This document shows, one piece after another, positions 48,497-56,111 of a stretch of 64,000 nt of DNA. Positions within the stretch are counted from its first letter, which is position 1. Each line of letters starts with the position of its first letter. The DNA comes from Opitutia bacterium (GTDB taxonomy: Bacteria > Verrucomicrobiota > Verrucomicrobiia > Opitutales > Opitutaceae): the NCBI GenBank assembly GCA_016190985.1, contig JACPPI010000013.1, positions 1-64,000 of the forward strand, given 5' to 3'. The position numbers and the translations under genes were made by a program. The notes beneath the pieces are model-generated. The model saw only the letters and a list, made by a program, of their open reading frames with translations, searched no databases and was not told the origin of the DNA.

Positions 48497-49737
48497 CAGG
48501 GTATCTTGCGCAGTTCCTGCCGCATGGAGTTGAGCACCACGCCGACGCCCGAGCTCGCGCACACGTAGGTGCCGACGACGGTTTCGCCGGAAATATCGAG
48601 CCGCTCGGACTGGAATTGCTGAAAGGCATGTCCGTGTGAACTCAGACCGACCACGGTCGTGTAGGAGCCGGCTTCGAGGATCACCTTGTCCTGGATGAAG
48701 GCGGCTTCGTAGTCGCCGGGCGCGAGGTTCCGGGGCGGGAACCACGACGTCTGGACGGGACTGCCGTCCGGGCTGAGCAGGCCGACGGCGATGACGAATT
48801 GGTCCTGCGCCTTCGCGATCCGGAAACCGACCCGAATCCGCCACGGCTGGCCGACGTCGAAGACCGAGGTCGGCTTGCCCTCGAGAGTCTCGACGGACAC
48901 GCTCGTGACATAGCCGCAGTGCAGCAGGTCCGCGGACGGTGGGGGGACGACGTGGACGACCGGGCCTGCCAGGCCGTGCTGGTAAAACTCCAGGACGCGC
49001 GCGCAGGGACCGGAGGTCTGCACCTGGCCGCCGGCCAGCAGCACGGCGGAGTGGCAGAGCTGGCGGATCGACTGCAGATTGTGGCTGACGAACAGCACGG
49101 TGCGGCCGTCGCTGCGGGAGACGGCCTGCATCTTGCCGAGGCATTTCTTCTGGAAGGCGGCGTCGCCGACCGCGAGCACCTCGTCGACGATCAGGATCTC
49201 GGGCTCGAGATGGGCGGCCACGGCGAAGGCCAGGCGCACATACATGCCGCTGGAGTAGTGCTTCACCGGCGTGTCGAGGAAGCGCTCCACCTCGGCGAAG
49301 GCGACGATCTCGTCGAACTTCCGGGCGATCTCGGCGCGCGACATGCCGAGGATGGCGCCGTTGAGGAAGATGTTCTCGCGGCCCGACAGCTCCGGGTGGA
49401 AGCCCGTCCCGACCTCGAGCAGGCTGGCGATCCGGCCGCGGAGACGGACGCGCCCGGTGGTGGGCTCGGTGATGCGCGAGAGGATCTTGAGCAGCGTGGA
49501 CTTGCCGGCGCCGTTGCGGCCGATGATGCCGATGACATCGCCTTGCTGGACGTCGAAGGACACGTCGCGCAGCGCCCAGAATTCCTCCCCCTCGGGTTCT
49601 GTGGCAGCGCCGGTCAGCCGACGGCCCAGCTGACGGAACTGCTGCGTGAGTGAGTCGCGCAAGGTGTCCTGCCGTTTCTCGTGCGACAGGTAGTAGCGTT
49701 TGCCCAGGCCGGAGACGCTGATGACGGGGGAGGACAT
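48496..49737 (-). CDS. wzt: O-antigen ABC exporter, ATP-binding protein (Wzt-like)
   Basis: A 413-residue ABC ATPase that drives export of a finished polysaccharide. Walker A GRNGAGKST (73-81), the signature HYSSGMYVRLAFA (about 160-172) and Walker B ILIVDE (181-186) are all present, with the VGTGFHPELSGRENI loop typical of Wzt/TagH. Residues from about 260 to 413 form a C-terminal beta domain like Wzt-C, which in known systems binds the modified chain end. ATG 49737 was chosen over TTG 49746. The permease gene lies upstream, separated by a four-helix-bundle gene. Confidence 0.93.
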   Translation of the reverse strand: MSSPVISVSGLGKRYYLSHEKRQDTLRDSLTQQFRQLGRRLTGAATEPEGEEFWALRDVSFDVQQGDVIGIIGRNGAGKSTLLKILSRITEPTTGRVRLRGRIASLLEVGTGFHPELSGRENIFLNGAILGMSRAEIARKFDEIVAFAEVERFLDTPVKHYSSGMYVRLAFAVAAHLEPEILIVDEVLAVGDAAFQKKCLGKMQAVSRSDGRTVLFVSHNLQSIRQLCHSAVLLAGGQVQTSGPCARVLEFYQHGLAGPVVHVVPPPSADLLHCGYVTSVSVETLEGKPTSVFDVGQPWRIRVGFRIAKAQDQFVIAVGLLSPDGSPVQTSWFPPRNLAPGDYEAAFIQDKVILEAGSYTTVVGLSSHGHAFQQFQSERLDISGETVVGTYVCASSGVGVVLNSMRQELRKIP

Positions 49738-49755
49738 GGTGGACAACTGACTACG

Positions 49756-49772
49756 GGACTACGGACTACGGA
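49756..49772. repeat. GGACTACGGACTACGGA repeat at the 3' end of the four-helix gene
   Basis: This run contains GGACTAC twice and covers the TAG stop of the four-helix-bundle gene. A related inverted copy (CAGTAGTCCGTGGTCC, 50175-50190) lies on the other side of that gene. Confidence 0.6.
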
Positions 49773-50148
49773 CCGGCTGAACCGGAGGACGGGCCTGCCG
49801 CGCTACGGCTTGGATCAAGCCATGCAGGCAGGCGAACACCTGTTTGGTCTGCTGGTGAAGCCGGGCGGCATCAGCTTCGTTCAGATAGCGCAGCCGGTTT
49901 GCCAGGTGCAAAAAATACTGCGCCTCGGAAAGAGAGGCGCGGGCAATGTGCAGGAAATGAAGGCAGTCTCTCTGGCTCTCCCGGGCCGAGCCCTCAACGA
50001 TGTTGGCCGGCACTGAACTGGCCGCCCGACGCAACTGACTGGTGAGTCCATATTGCTCCTCCCGGGGTAAGGCTTGGGTTTGCTGATAAATCGCCACGGT
50101 CAGGTCATCGGCAGGTTTCCAGGCTTCGATTTTCGTGCAGTCTCTCAT
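49759..50148 (-). CDS. Four helix bundle protein (23S rRNA intervening-sequence family)
   Basis: A 129-residue all-helical protein of the TIGR02436/S23 group. IEAWKPADDLTVAIYQ, YGLTSQLRRAASSVPANIVEGSARES and the FLHIARASLSEAQYFLHLANRL stretch are characteristic. Members were first found as proteins encoded in 23S rRNA intervening sequences; their role is unknown. This copy lies between the wzt and wzm genes of the polysaccharide exporter and is bordered by related GGACTAC/GTAGTCC repeats, which suggests that it arrived as a mobile cassette. The C-terminal residues PVRSP come from the repeat itself. Confidence 0.87.
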   Translation of the reverse strand: MRDCTKIEAWKPADDLTVAIYQQTQALPREEQYGLTSQLRRAASSVPANIVEGSARESQRDCLHFLHIARASLSEAQYFLHLANRLRYLNEADAARLHQQTKQVFACLHGLIQAVARQARPPVQPVRSP

Positions 50149-50174
50149 CGCTGGGGGCCGGGTAGGCTTGTCGT

Positions 50175-50190
50175 CAGTAGTCCGTGGTCC
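50175..50190. repeat. Inverted copy of the GGACTACGG repeat upstream of the four-helix gene
   Basis: CAGTAGTCCGTGGTCC is, apart from mismatches, the reverse complement of the repeat at 49756-49772. It abuts the 3' end of the permease gene (stop at 50192). Confidence 0.55.
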
Positions 50191-50191
50191 T

Positions 50192-51022
50192 TCAAATGAT
50201 ATCCGCAAACGTCCGCTCGGTGTGGCGGAAATACCAGAGGCCGGAGGCGAGCAGCAGCGCGGCCATGGCGACAGAAATCGCGAGATTGGCGGGGTCGAGC
50301 GCCGGCTCCCCGCGCAGCAGGCACCAGCGGAAGCCGTCGATGGCCCCGACCATGGGGTTGAGCGAGTAGACGAACCGCCAGTTCGGCAGGTTGGTCGAGC
50401 TGAAGCCGACCGGCGAGAGGAACAGGCCGACCTGGAGCAGGAACGGCACAACGAAGCGGAAGTCGCGGTATTTCACCGTCAGCGCCGTGAGCCAGAGGCC
50501 GGTGCCGATCGCGGTCAGCAGGGTCAGGACGACAAACAACGGCAGCAACAGCACGCGCCAGTCGGGCGCAAACTGCCACCAGAGGCAGAGGATGGCGAGC
50601 AGCACGAGCACCACCGCGAAGTCGATCAGCGCCACCGCCACGGAGGACAGCGGCACGATGAGCCGCGGGAAGTAGACCTTGGAGATGAGGTGGGTGTTGG
50701 CCACGAGGCTGCCGCTGGCGTTGGAGAACGCGGCGGCAAACAACTGCCAGGGCAGCAGGCCGCACAGCACGAGCAGCGGGTAGGGGACGTTGCCCGCCGG
50801 CATCCCGGCGAGTTTTCCGAAAATGAAAGTGAACACCGCGAGCGTGACCGCCGGCTGGATCAGCGCCCAGAGCACGCCGAGAGTGGTCTGCTTGTAGCGG
50901 ATCTTGATGTCACGCCAGGCAAGAAATCCCAACAGCTCGCGGTAGCGCCAGAGGTCGGCCCAGTAGTGCCGGCTGGCGCGGCCGGCTTCCAGGATGAGTT
51001 CGGGGGTTTCGATGGCGGCCAT
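50192..51022 (-). CDS. wzm: O-antigen ABC exporter, permease (Wzm-like)
   Basis: A 276-residue ABC-2 type permease of the polysaccharide/polyol phosphate export group. LLGFLAWRDIKIRYKQTTLGVLWALIQPAVTLAVFTFIFGKL-type start (residues about 30-70) is the family hallmark, followed by NASGSLVANTHLISKVYFPRLIVP and FLSPVGFSS. Six hydrophobic segments are seen. It is the first gene of the minus-strand glycan locus; ATG 51022 fits the family length. Confidence 0.93.
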   Translation of the reverse strand: MAAIETPELILEAGRASRHYWADLWRYRELLGFLAWRDIKIRYKQTTLGVLWALIQPAVTLAVFTFIFGKLAGMPAGNVPYPLLVLCGLLPWQLFAAAFSNASGSLVANTHLISKVYFPRLIVPLSSVAVALIDFAVVLVLLAILCLWWQFAPDWRVLLLPLFVVLTLLTAIGTGLWLTALTVKYRDFRFVVPFLLQVGLFLSPVGFSSTNLPNWRFVYSLNPMVGAIDGFRWCLLRGEPALDPANLAISVAMAALLLASGLWYFRHTERTFADII

Positions 51023-51247
51023 GGTGTCAGGCAAATGCAGTGATCGGGCCGCCGCGTGGCGAGAACATCCCGGCCGATCCGCCAACGGAAAAGACAGCAC
51101 TCACAGCTTCGCCTGGTCGCTTCCGGCTCACGGAGGCGGCCGATGGGGGCTTTAGCTCATCGACTGGCAAATCAGCGGCCAAATGCAAGGCCGCGGCCAT
51201 GCAACCTGAGGGCACCTCGCGTGGCAATGCCGATTTTACGCAAAGCC
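51023..51247. other. Intergenic region upstream of the polysaccharide locus
   Basis: This 225-bp gap separates wzm from the DJ-1 gene; both are on the minus strand. It probably holds the promoter for wzm and the first part of the glycan operon, but no convincing -35/-10 pair, RNA gene or conserved reading frame was recognised in it. Confidence 0.4.
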
Positions 51248-51787
51248 TTAGAGGCAAATAGCTTTGCCGATTTCCCGCGCTTTCTCGTCCGCCGTCAGCA
51301 ACGCGACCAGATGCAACCCGAATTCCACCGCCGTGCCGGCCCCGCGCGAGGTGGTGATTTTCCCATCCGTGACGACGCGCTCGCCGGCCAAAATGGCCGG
51401 CAATTCGGGCGCGACGGAAAAATGCGCGGTGTAGCGTCGGCCCGCCAGCAACCCCGCGTCATGCAGCACGGTCGGCGCCGCGCAGATGGCCGCCAGCCAG
51501 CGGCCGGCGGCATGTTGCCGCCGCACGATTTCGCCCACCCGCGGATCGGCGCGCAGATTTTTCACCCCCGCGCCGCCGGGCAGGAAGACCAGGTCGAACG
51601 GCTGATCAAACACGGCCGACAGCGCGGCATCCGCGTGCGCCGTGATGCCGCTGCGGCCGGTGGCGTGGCGGTTTTCGTTGAGCGACGCGATGGTCACATC
51701 GATCCCGGCCCGCCGCATGAGGTCGGCGGGCGCGAACGCCTCGATCTCCTCGAAACCATCGGCGAGCAGGACGAGAGCGGTGGGCAT
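51248..51787 (-). CDS. DJ-1/PfpI family protein
   Basis: A 179-residue DJ-1-like protein. TALVLLADGFEEIEAFAPADLMRRAGI matches the family start, with Glu16 equivalent to human DJ-1 Glu18 and the nucleophile Cys102 in AAICAAPTVL. Such proteins are described as glyoxalase/deglycase-like or oxidative stress factors; exact function here is unknown. ATG 51787 was chosen over 51808, which adds MPDALPA. It is divergent from the epimerase gene. Confidence 0.88.
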   Translation of the reverse strand: MPTALVLLADGFEEIEAFAPADLMRRAGIDVTIASLNENRHATGRSGITAHADAALSAVFDQPFDLVFLPGGAGVKNLRADPRVGEIVRRQHAAGRWLAAICAAPTVLHDAGLLAGRRYTAHFSVAPELPAILAGERVVTDGKITTSRGAGTAVEFGLHLVALLTADEKAREIGKAICL

Positions 51788-51896
51788 GGCGGGCAAAGCA
51801 TCAGGCATGAAGGGACAAGTATCAAGTTGCGGATGGCGTGATGCCGGCGGCGATCTCCTTCTTGTTACTTGTTCCTTGTTTCTGTCTACTTCCGCA

Positions 51897-52793
51897 ATGT
51901 CTTCCCTCGCGGGCAAACGGCTCGTCATCTTCGGCTGCGGCTATGTCGGCACGGCGCTGGCGCGGGCGGCGCTGGCGGCCGGCGCGAAGGTCGAGGCGCT
52001 GACGCGCAATCCGGCCAAGGCGGCGGCGCTGCGCCGCACCGGCCTGGCGCAGGTCGTGGTGGCCGACCTGGCCTCGCCGGACTGGCACGGGCAGATCGCA
52101 GGCGGGGCCGACTTTGCCGTGAACTGCGTGAGTTCCGGCGGTCCGGACACCTATCGGCAGACTTATGTGGGCGGCATGGCGTCGATTCTCGCCTGGGCGG
52201 CGAGGTCGGCTGCGCCGGTCGGCACGCTGGTTTATACGAGCAGCACGTCGGTTTATCCCCAAGGCGGCGGCGCGACCGTGGTTGAAACCGATTCCACCGA
52301 CGGGACGACTCCGAGCGGCGCGATCATCCGTGAATCAGAAATCCTCCTCCAAAGCGCGCCGCCGGCGGTCGTGCGCCGGCACTTCATCCTGCGGCTGGCG
52401 GGCATCTACGGCCCGGAGCGGCACCGCCTGCTCGACCGGCTGCGTGCGGGCTCCAGCCAACTCGGCGGAGCGGGCGACCATCGGCTCAACCTCGCGCACC
52501 GCGACGACACAGTCACAGGCATCCTCGCCTGCCTCGGCGCACCGGCCGCAATCGGCAGCGAAATTTTCAATGTGGCGGACTCCGCCCCCGCGCCGCGCAC
52601 CGAGGTGGTGCGCTGGCTGGCGAAAAAACTGGGCCGGCCGATGCCCGCCTTCGACGGGTCGCTCGCGGCGCGGCGCGGCGGCGCCCCGATGCCGGACCGC
52701 ATCATCAGCAATGCCAAGATCCGGCGCGTGCTCGGCTGGCGTCCGCTCTATCCCGACTACCGGGTTGGGTTTGGAAATATATTGTCGCCTTAG
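51897..52793 (+). CDS. NAD(P)-dependent epimerase/dehydratase-like SDR protein
   Basis: A 298-residue extended SDR-type protein with the nucleotide motif FGCGYVGTALARAA (about 12-25) and the YTSSTSVYPQGG segment that supplies the Ser/Tyr region. LRLAGIYGPERH and the FNVADSAPAPRTEVV block resemble the YeeZ/YwnB-like group of NAD-binding epimerase-type proteins. The catalytic YxxxK is not clear, so activity is uncertain. ATG 51897 begins right before the Rossmann motif; the longer frame from 51642 is a shadow of DJ-1. Confidence 0.82.
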   Translation: MSSLAGKRLVIFGCGYVGTALARAALAAGAKVEALTRNPAKAAALRRTGLAQVVVADLASPDWHGQIAGGADFAVNCVSSGGPDTYRQTYVGGMASILAWAARSAAPVGTLVYTSSTSVYPQGGGATVVETDSTDGTTPSGAIIRESEILLQSAPPAVVRRHFILRLAGIYGPERHRLLDRLRAGSSQLGGAGDHRLNLAHRDDTVTGILACLGAPAAIGSEIFNVADSAPAPRTEVVRWLAKKLGRPMPAFDGSLAARRGGAPMPDRIISNAKIRRVLGWRPLYPDYRVGFGNILSP

Positions 52794-52911
52794 TGCTTTC
52801 GGGCTCTCAACTCATTTGCCTCAGTTTCGCTTCAGCGAGAACTGAGGACAAGCACCGGGCGGCGAGCACGCCGCAACGGCGCACCTCTCAACCCTCAACT
52901 CTTCCCCTTCC

Positions 52912-53220
52912 ATGGCCGGCGTAGGCAAACTCCTCAAACAGGCGCAGAAAATGCAGAAGCAGATCGAGACGCTGCAGGCGACGCTCGAAGCCCGCGTGAT
53001 CGGCGTGTCGAGCGGCGGCGGCGCCGTGCAGATCAAGATCAACGGTGCCGGGAAGTTTCTCGCCCTCACGCTGGATCCGGAATTCCTCAGGGAAGATCCG
53101 AAATTCGTCGCCGAAACCCTGCTCCAGGCCACCCAGGAAGCCGCCGCCAAGGCGAAGGAGATGAACGACGCCGAGATGCAGAGGATTTCCGCCGGGTTCC
53201 CGCTGCCCGGTCCGTTTTGA
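52912..53220 (+). CDS. YbaB/EbfC family nucleoid-associated protein
   Basis: A 102-residue dimeric DNA-binding protein. MAGVGKLLKQAQKMQKQIETLQATL at the start and the GGGAVQIKINGAGKFLALTLDP strand region are typical of the family. It lies 7 bp before recR, the conserved ybaB-recR arrangement; dnaX, often the third member, is not here. It probably acts in nucleoid organisation. Confidence 0.92.
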   Translation: MAGVGKLLKQAQKMQKQIETLQATLEARVIGVSSGGGAVQIKINGAGKFLALTLDPEFLREDPKFVAETLLQATQEAAAKAKEMNDAEMQRISAGFPLPGPF

Positions 53221-53227
53221 GGCTGTC

Positions 53228-53821
53228 GTGACGCCCGCGCTCGAGACTTTGCAGCAGCAGTTGAAGAAACTGCCGGGCATCGGCTACCGCTCGGCCGAGC
53301 GGATCGCCTTGCACCTGCTGGTGGAAAAGCCGGAGCGCCTGCCGGAGCTGATCACCGCCTTGCAGGCGGCCGCGCAAAACGTCCGCCGCTGCGCCGTGTG
53401 CGGCAACCTCGCCGAGGCGGAGCACTGCGCGGTCTGCGCCGACGAGCGGCGCCGCACCGGCCAGGTGTGCGTGGTCGAATACGTGCCGGATCTCGCCGCG
53501 ATCGAGCGCTCGGGGGCCTACCGCGGGCGCTACCATGTGCTGCATGGCAAGCTCTCGCCCATCCGCGGCGTCGCGCCGGAGGATCTCAACCTCGCCGGCC
53601 TGCTGGCGCGGATCGCGTCGGGCGAAATCACCGAGGTGATCCTGGCGCTGTCGAATGACGTGGAGGGCGAGGCGACCTGCCATTACCTGACGGAGCGCCT
53701 GCCCAAGAGCGGCGTGAAGGTCACGCGCATCGGCTTCGGCCTGCCCAGCGGCGGCGGCGTGCTCTACGCGGATGCCGTCACGCTCAAGAGCGCGCTGGAG
53801 GCGCGGCGGGAATATTCGTGA
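53228..53821 (+). CDS. recR: Recombination protein RecR
   Basis: RecR works with RecO (and RecF) to load RecA at gaps. The 197 residues contain the helix-hairpin-helix KKLPGIGYRSAERIALHLL (about 13-31), a zinc finger with Cys55, Cys58, Cys67 and Cys70, and the Toprim domain with VVEYVPDLAAIERSGAYRG. The start is GTG 53228. Length is standard. Confidence 0.96.
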   Translation: MTPALETLQQQLKKLPGIGYRSAERIALHLLVEKPERLPELITALQAAAQNVRRCAVCGNLAEAEHCAVCADERRRTGQVCVVEYVPDLAAIERSGAYRGRYHVLHGKLSPIRGVAPEDLNLAGLLARIASGEITEVILALSNDVEGEATCHYLTERLPKSGVKVTRIGFGLPSGGGVLYADAVTLKSALEARREYS

Positions 53822-53829
53822 CTTGCAGC

Positions 53830-53848
53830 GCGGCGGTTCGCCGCCTTT
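53830..53848 (+). terminator. Possible terminator after recR
   Basis: GCGGCG (53830-53835) and CGCCGC (53839-53844) form a 6-bp stem with a 3-nt loop, followed by CTTT, 9 bp after the recR stop. Confidence 0.45.
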
Positions 53849-53868
53849 AGTCGCGCTTCCAGTCCATT

Positions 53869-53942
53869 GCGGGCGTAGTATATCGGTATTATGCGTGCTT
53901 CCCAAGCATGAGAGGCGGGTTCGATTCCCGCCGCCCGCACCA
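53869..53942 (+). tRNA. tRNA-Gly (anticodon CCC)
   Basis: The acceptor arm GCGGGCG pairs with CGCCCGC, the anticodon loop TTCCCAA carries CCC for glycine, and the T-arm GCGGG-TTCGATT-CCCGC is standard. The discriminator A (53939) is followed by a genomically encoded CCA (53940-53942). It is a single tRNA with no neighbouring tRNA genes. Confidence 0.95.
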
Positions 53943-54050
53943 GCCTTCGCCTGGCAAAGGACGGCCTTTCGCTCACGGTCGCTCCCCAAGTGGCTGCGGC
54001 TGGCAGGCCAGCCAACTGAACCAGCTCAAACTCCAACCCATACAACCCTC

Positions 54051-54278
54051 ATGAAATCGCTCCGCCTCCTCCTCGCGCTGGCTTTGGCCGGCTTGCTCTC
54101 CACCACGCTGCTTCGCGCCTCCGACGACAAGGCGAAGCCGGCCGAAAAAACCTGCGCTTGCCCCAAGGACAAGGACGGCAAGGTGTGCGGCAAGGACAAG
54201 GACTGCTGCTGCACCGGGGAAAAATGCGACAAGGACGCGAAGAAGGATTCAGCCGCGGGCAAGGAAGCGCACAAGTAA
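54051..54278 (+). CDS. Small secreted Cys/Lys-rich protein
   Basis: A 75-residue protein with a clear signal peptide (LRLLLALALAGLLSTTLLRA, about 4-23) and a mature part dominated by Lys, Asp and seven cysteines in CAC, VCG, DCCC and EKC clusters. No homologous family is recognised. The cysteine spacing suggests metal binding in the envelope, such as copper or zinc; that is inference. It lies between tRNA-Gly and mtnA and is closed by a terminator-like hairpin, so it is probably its own transcription unit. Confidence 0.65.
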   Translation: MKSLRLLLALALAGLLSTTLLRASDDKAKPAEKTCACPKDKDGKVCGKDKDCCCTGEKCDKDAKKDSAAGKEAHK

Positions 54279-54287
54279 CCGAACCAG

Positions 54288-54311
54288 GGGCGCCCGGCGG
54301 CGCCCGGTTTT
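54288..54311 (+). terminator. Rho-independent-type terminator after the Cys-rich gene
   Basis: GGGCGCC (54288-54294) and GGCGCCC (54299-54305) form a 7-bp perfect stem with loop CGGC, followed by GGTTTT. It lies 10 bp after the stop codon and directly upstream of mtnA. Confidence 0.65.
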
Positions 54312-54322
54312 CACCTGCCAGA

Positions 54323-54356
54323 CGTCGCGCATGAAGGTCAAAGGGCATGCGCGACG
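54323..54356 (+). promoter_or_regulatory. Hairpin across the mtnA start codon
   Basis: CGTCGCGCATG (54323-54333) is the exact reverse complement of CATGCGCGACG (54346-54356), with a 12-nt loop. The start ATG (54331-54333) is in the left arm, so a folded mRNA would hide it. Could lower or regulate translation; no known riboswitch is recognised. Confidence 0.5.
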
Positions 54357-55434
54357 CACCATCTGGCCCGAGTCGGACGGTGTGTCGGTCGGTGTCATCG
54401 ACCAGACCCGCCTGCCGCACGATTTTGCGACGCTGCGCCTCGGCACACTCGCCGAGGCCGCGCACGCCATCCGCTCGATGCAGGTGCGCGGCGCCCCGCT
54501 CATCGGCGCCACCGCAGCCTACGGGCTCTGGCTCGGCTTGCGCGCCGATCCTACCGATGCGGGCCTGCAGCAAGCGCGAACCACGCTGCTGACCACCCGG
54601 CCGACCGCCGTCAATCTGCGCTGGGCGCTCGACCGGGCGTTCGCCCATTTGCAGCCGCTGCCGCCAGCGGCGCGTGCCGCCGCGGCCGCCGCGTTTGCCG
54701 CGGCGCTGTGCGACGAGGATGTCGCCATCAACCGCGGCATCGGCGAGGCGGGCCTGCCGCTGCTGCGCGCGCTCGCGGCCAAAAAGCCCGCCGGCCGGCC
54801 GCTGAACATCCTGACCCATTGCAACGCCGGCTGGCTCGCCACCGTTGATTGGGGCACCGCCACAGCGCCGATCTACCTCGCGCACGACGCCGGGTTGCCC
54901 GTCCACGTCTGGGTGGACGAGACCCGCCCGCGCAACCAGGGGGCGAGCCTCACCGCCTGGGAACTGCTCAACCACGGCGTGCCGCACACGGTGATCGTGG
55001 ACAACGCCGGCGGCCACCTGATGCAGCACGGCGAGGTCGATGTGGTCCTCGTCGGCACCGACCGCACGACCGCGCACGGCGACGTGTGCAACAAGATCGG
55101 CACCTATCTGAAGGCGCTCGCCGCGCACGACAACGGCGTGCCCTTCTACGCCGCCGTGCCGGCGCCCTCCATCGACTGGACGATCTGCGACGGCGTGCGC
55201 GAAATCCCGATCGAGGAGCGCGCCGCCGCCGAAATCACCCGCCTCACGGGCCGCGCGGATGACGGCCGGATGACCACGATCACCCTCACGCCCGAGGGCA
55301 GCGCCGCGGCGAACCCGGGGTTCGATGTCACTCCCGCCCGCCTCGTCACCGGCCTCATCACCGAGCGCGGGGTCACGCCCGCGACCGCCGGCGGCCTGCG
55401 CCGGCTCTTCCCCGAAAAAGCACCCGCGCCATGA
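54331..55434 (+). CDS. mtnA: S-methyl-5-thioribose-1-phosphate isomerase
   Basis: Converts 5-methylthioribose-1-phosphate to the ribulose form; it also acts on 5-deoxyribose-1-phosphate. The 367 residues include QVRGAPLIGATAAYG (51-65), the catalytic Cys164 in LTHCNAGWLA, ETRPRNQGASLTAWEL and the catalytic Asp244 in VLVGTDRTTAHGDV. Length and motifs are standard for MtnA rather than the related eIF2B subunits. The stop overlaps the downstream aldolase start by 4 bp (ATGA). Neither the kinase MtnK nor the phosphorylase MtnP is in the window. Confidence 0.93.
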   Translation: MKVKGHARRTIWPESDGVSVGVIDQTRLPHDFATLRLGTLAEAAHAIRSMQVRGAPLIGATAAYGLWLGLRADPTDAGLQQARTTLLTTRPTAVNLRWALDRAFAHLQPLPPAARAAAAAAFAAALCDEDVAINRGIGEAGLPLLRALAAKKPAGRPLNILTHCNAGWLATVDWGTATAPIYLAHDAGLPVHVWVDETRPRNQGASLTAWELLNHGVPHTVIVDNAGGHLMQHGEVDVVLVGTDRTTAHGDVCNKIGTYLKALAAHDNGVPFYAAVPAPSIDWTICDGVREIPIEERAAAEITRLTGRADDGRMTTITLTPEGSAAANPGFDVTPARLVTGLITERGVTPATAGGLRRLFPEKAPAP

Positions 55435-56111
55435 CCGATCCCGAACGCAACCTCCGCCGGCAAATCATCGACACCTGCCGCCAGCTCGAGGCCCGCGGCC
55501 TGAACCAGGGCACCTCCGGCAACGTCAGCGTGCGCTGCGGCGCCGATCCCGCCGCCGGGTTTTTTCTCACGCCCACCAATCTGCCCTACGACCGGATGGA
55601 GCCCGCGGACATCGTCCACGTGACGCTGGATGGCCAGTGCACGGGCCGCTGCCGGCCATCGAGCGAGCTGCCGTTTCACCTGGCGATCATGCAACAGCGG
55701 CGCGACGCCGTGGCCGTGATCCACACCCACAGCACGCACGCGACGACCATCGCCTGCCTGCGGAAGGACATCCCCGCCGTGCACTATCTGGTGGGTTTGT
55801 TCGGGGGGAGCAATCTGCGGTGCGCGGAGTATGCGACCTTTGGCACGCCGGAGCTGTCGGCCAGCCTGCTCCGGGCCCTCGACGGCCGGCGGGCGGCGCT
55901 CATGGCCAACCACGGCCTGGTGGTGATCGGCGCCGGTCTCGCGCAGGCGCTGGCGTTGACCACCGAGGCGGAGACGCTCGCCACCCTGTATTGGCGCGCC
56001 CTCTGCGCCGGGCAACCCGTCGTGCTGCCCGACGCCGAGATGGCCGAGGTGGTGAAGAAATTCCGCGACTTCGGCTACGGCCCGGTGGACGCGGCCAGTC
56101 GCAAGCCATGA
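55431..56111 (+). CDS. FucA-type class II aldolase (probable Ald2 of the DHAP shunt)
   Basis: A 226-residue zinc-dependent class II aldolase. QIIDTCRQLEARGLNQGTSGNV is very close to L-fuculose-1-phosphate aldolase. Zn ligands are likely His98, His100 (HTHSTH) and His161 (MANHGLVV), with catalytic Glu79 in RPSSELPFH; PAVHYLVGLFGGSN and YATFGTPELS also follow FucA. Being coupled to mtnA it fits Ald2, which splits 5-deoxyribulose-1-phosphate or methylthioribulose-1-phosphate to DHAP plus an aldehyde. The alternative, MtnB dehydratase of the methionine salvage pathway, belongs to the same superfamily but the sequence looks more FucA-like. No fucose pathway genes are adjacent. Confidence 0.85.
   Translation: MTDPERNLRRQIIDTCRQLEARGLNQGTSGNVSVRCGADPAAGFFLTPTNLPYDRMEPADIVHVTLDGQCTGRCRPSSELPFHLAIMQQRRDAVAVIHTHSTHATTIACLRKDIPAVHYLVGLFGGSNLRCAEYATFGTPELSASLLRALDGRRAALMANHGLVVIGAGLAQALALTTEAETLATLYWRALCAGQPVVLPDAEMAEVVKKFRDFGYGPVDAASRKP

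Noticed and set aside
51040-51261. 73-residue plus-strand frame in the wzm upstream gap
   Set aside because: No start signals, no family resemblance, and it runs into the DJ-1 gene on the other strand.
54279-54330. SAM- or other riboswitch upstream of mtnA
   Set aside because: The space contains only a terminator hairpin and half of a small inverted repeat; no known riboswitch core fits.
55431-56111. Naming the aldolase gene fucA or mtnB outright
   Set aside because: The sequence is FucA-like but the operon is mtnA-linked; neither name is safe, so a descriptive call was used.
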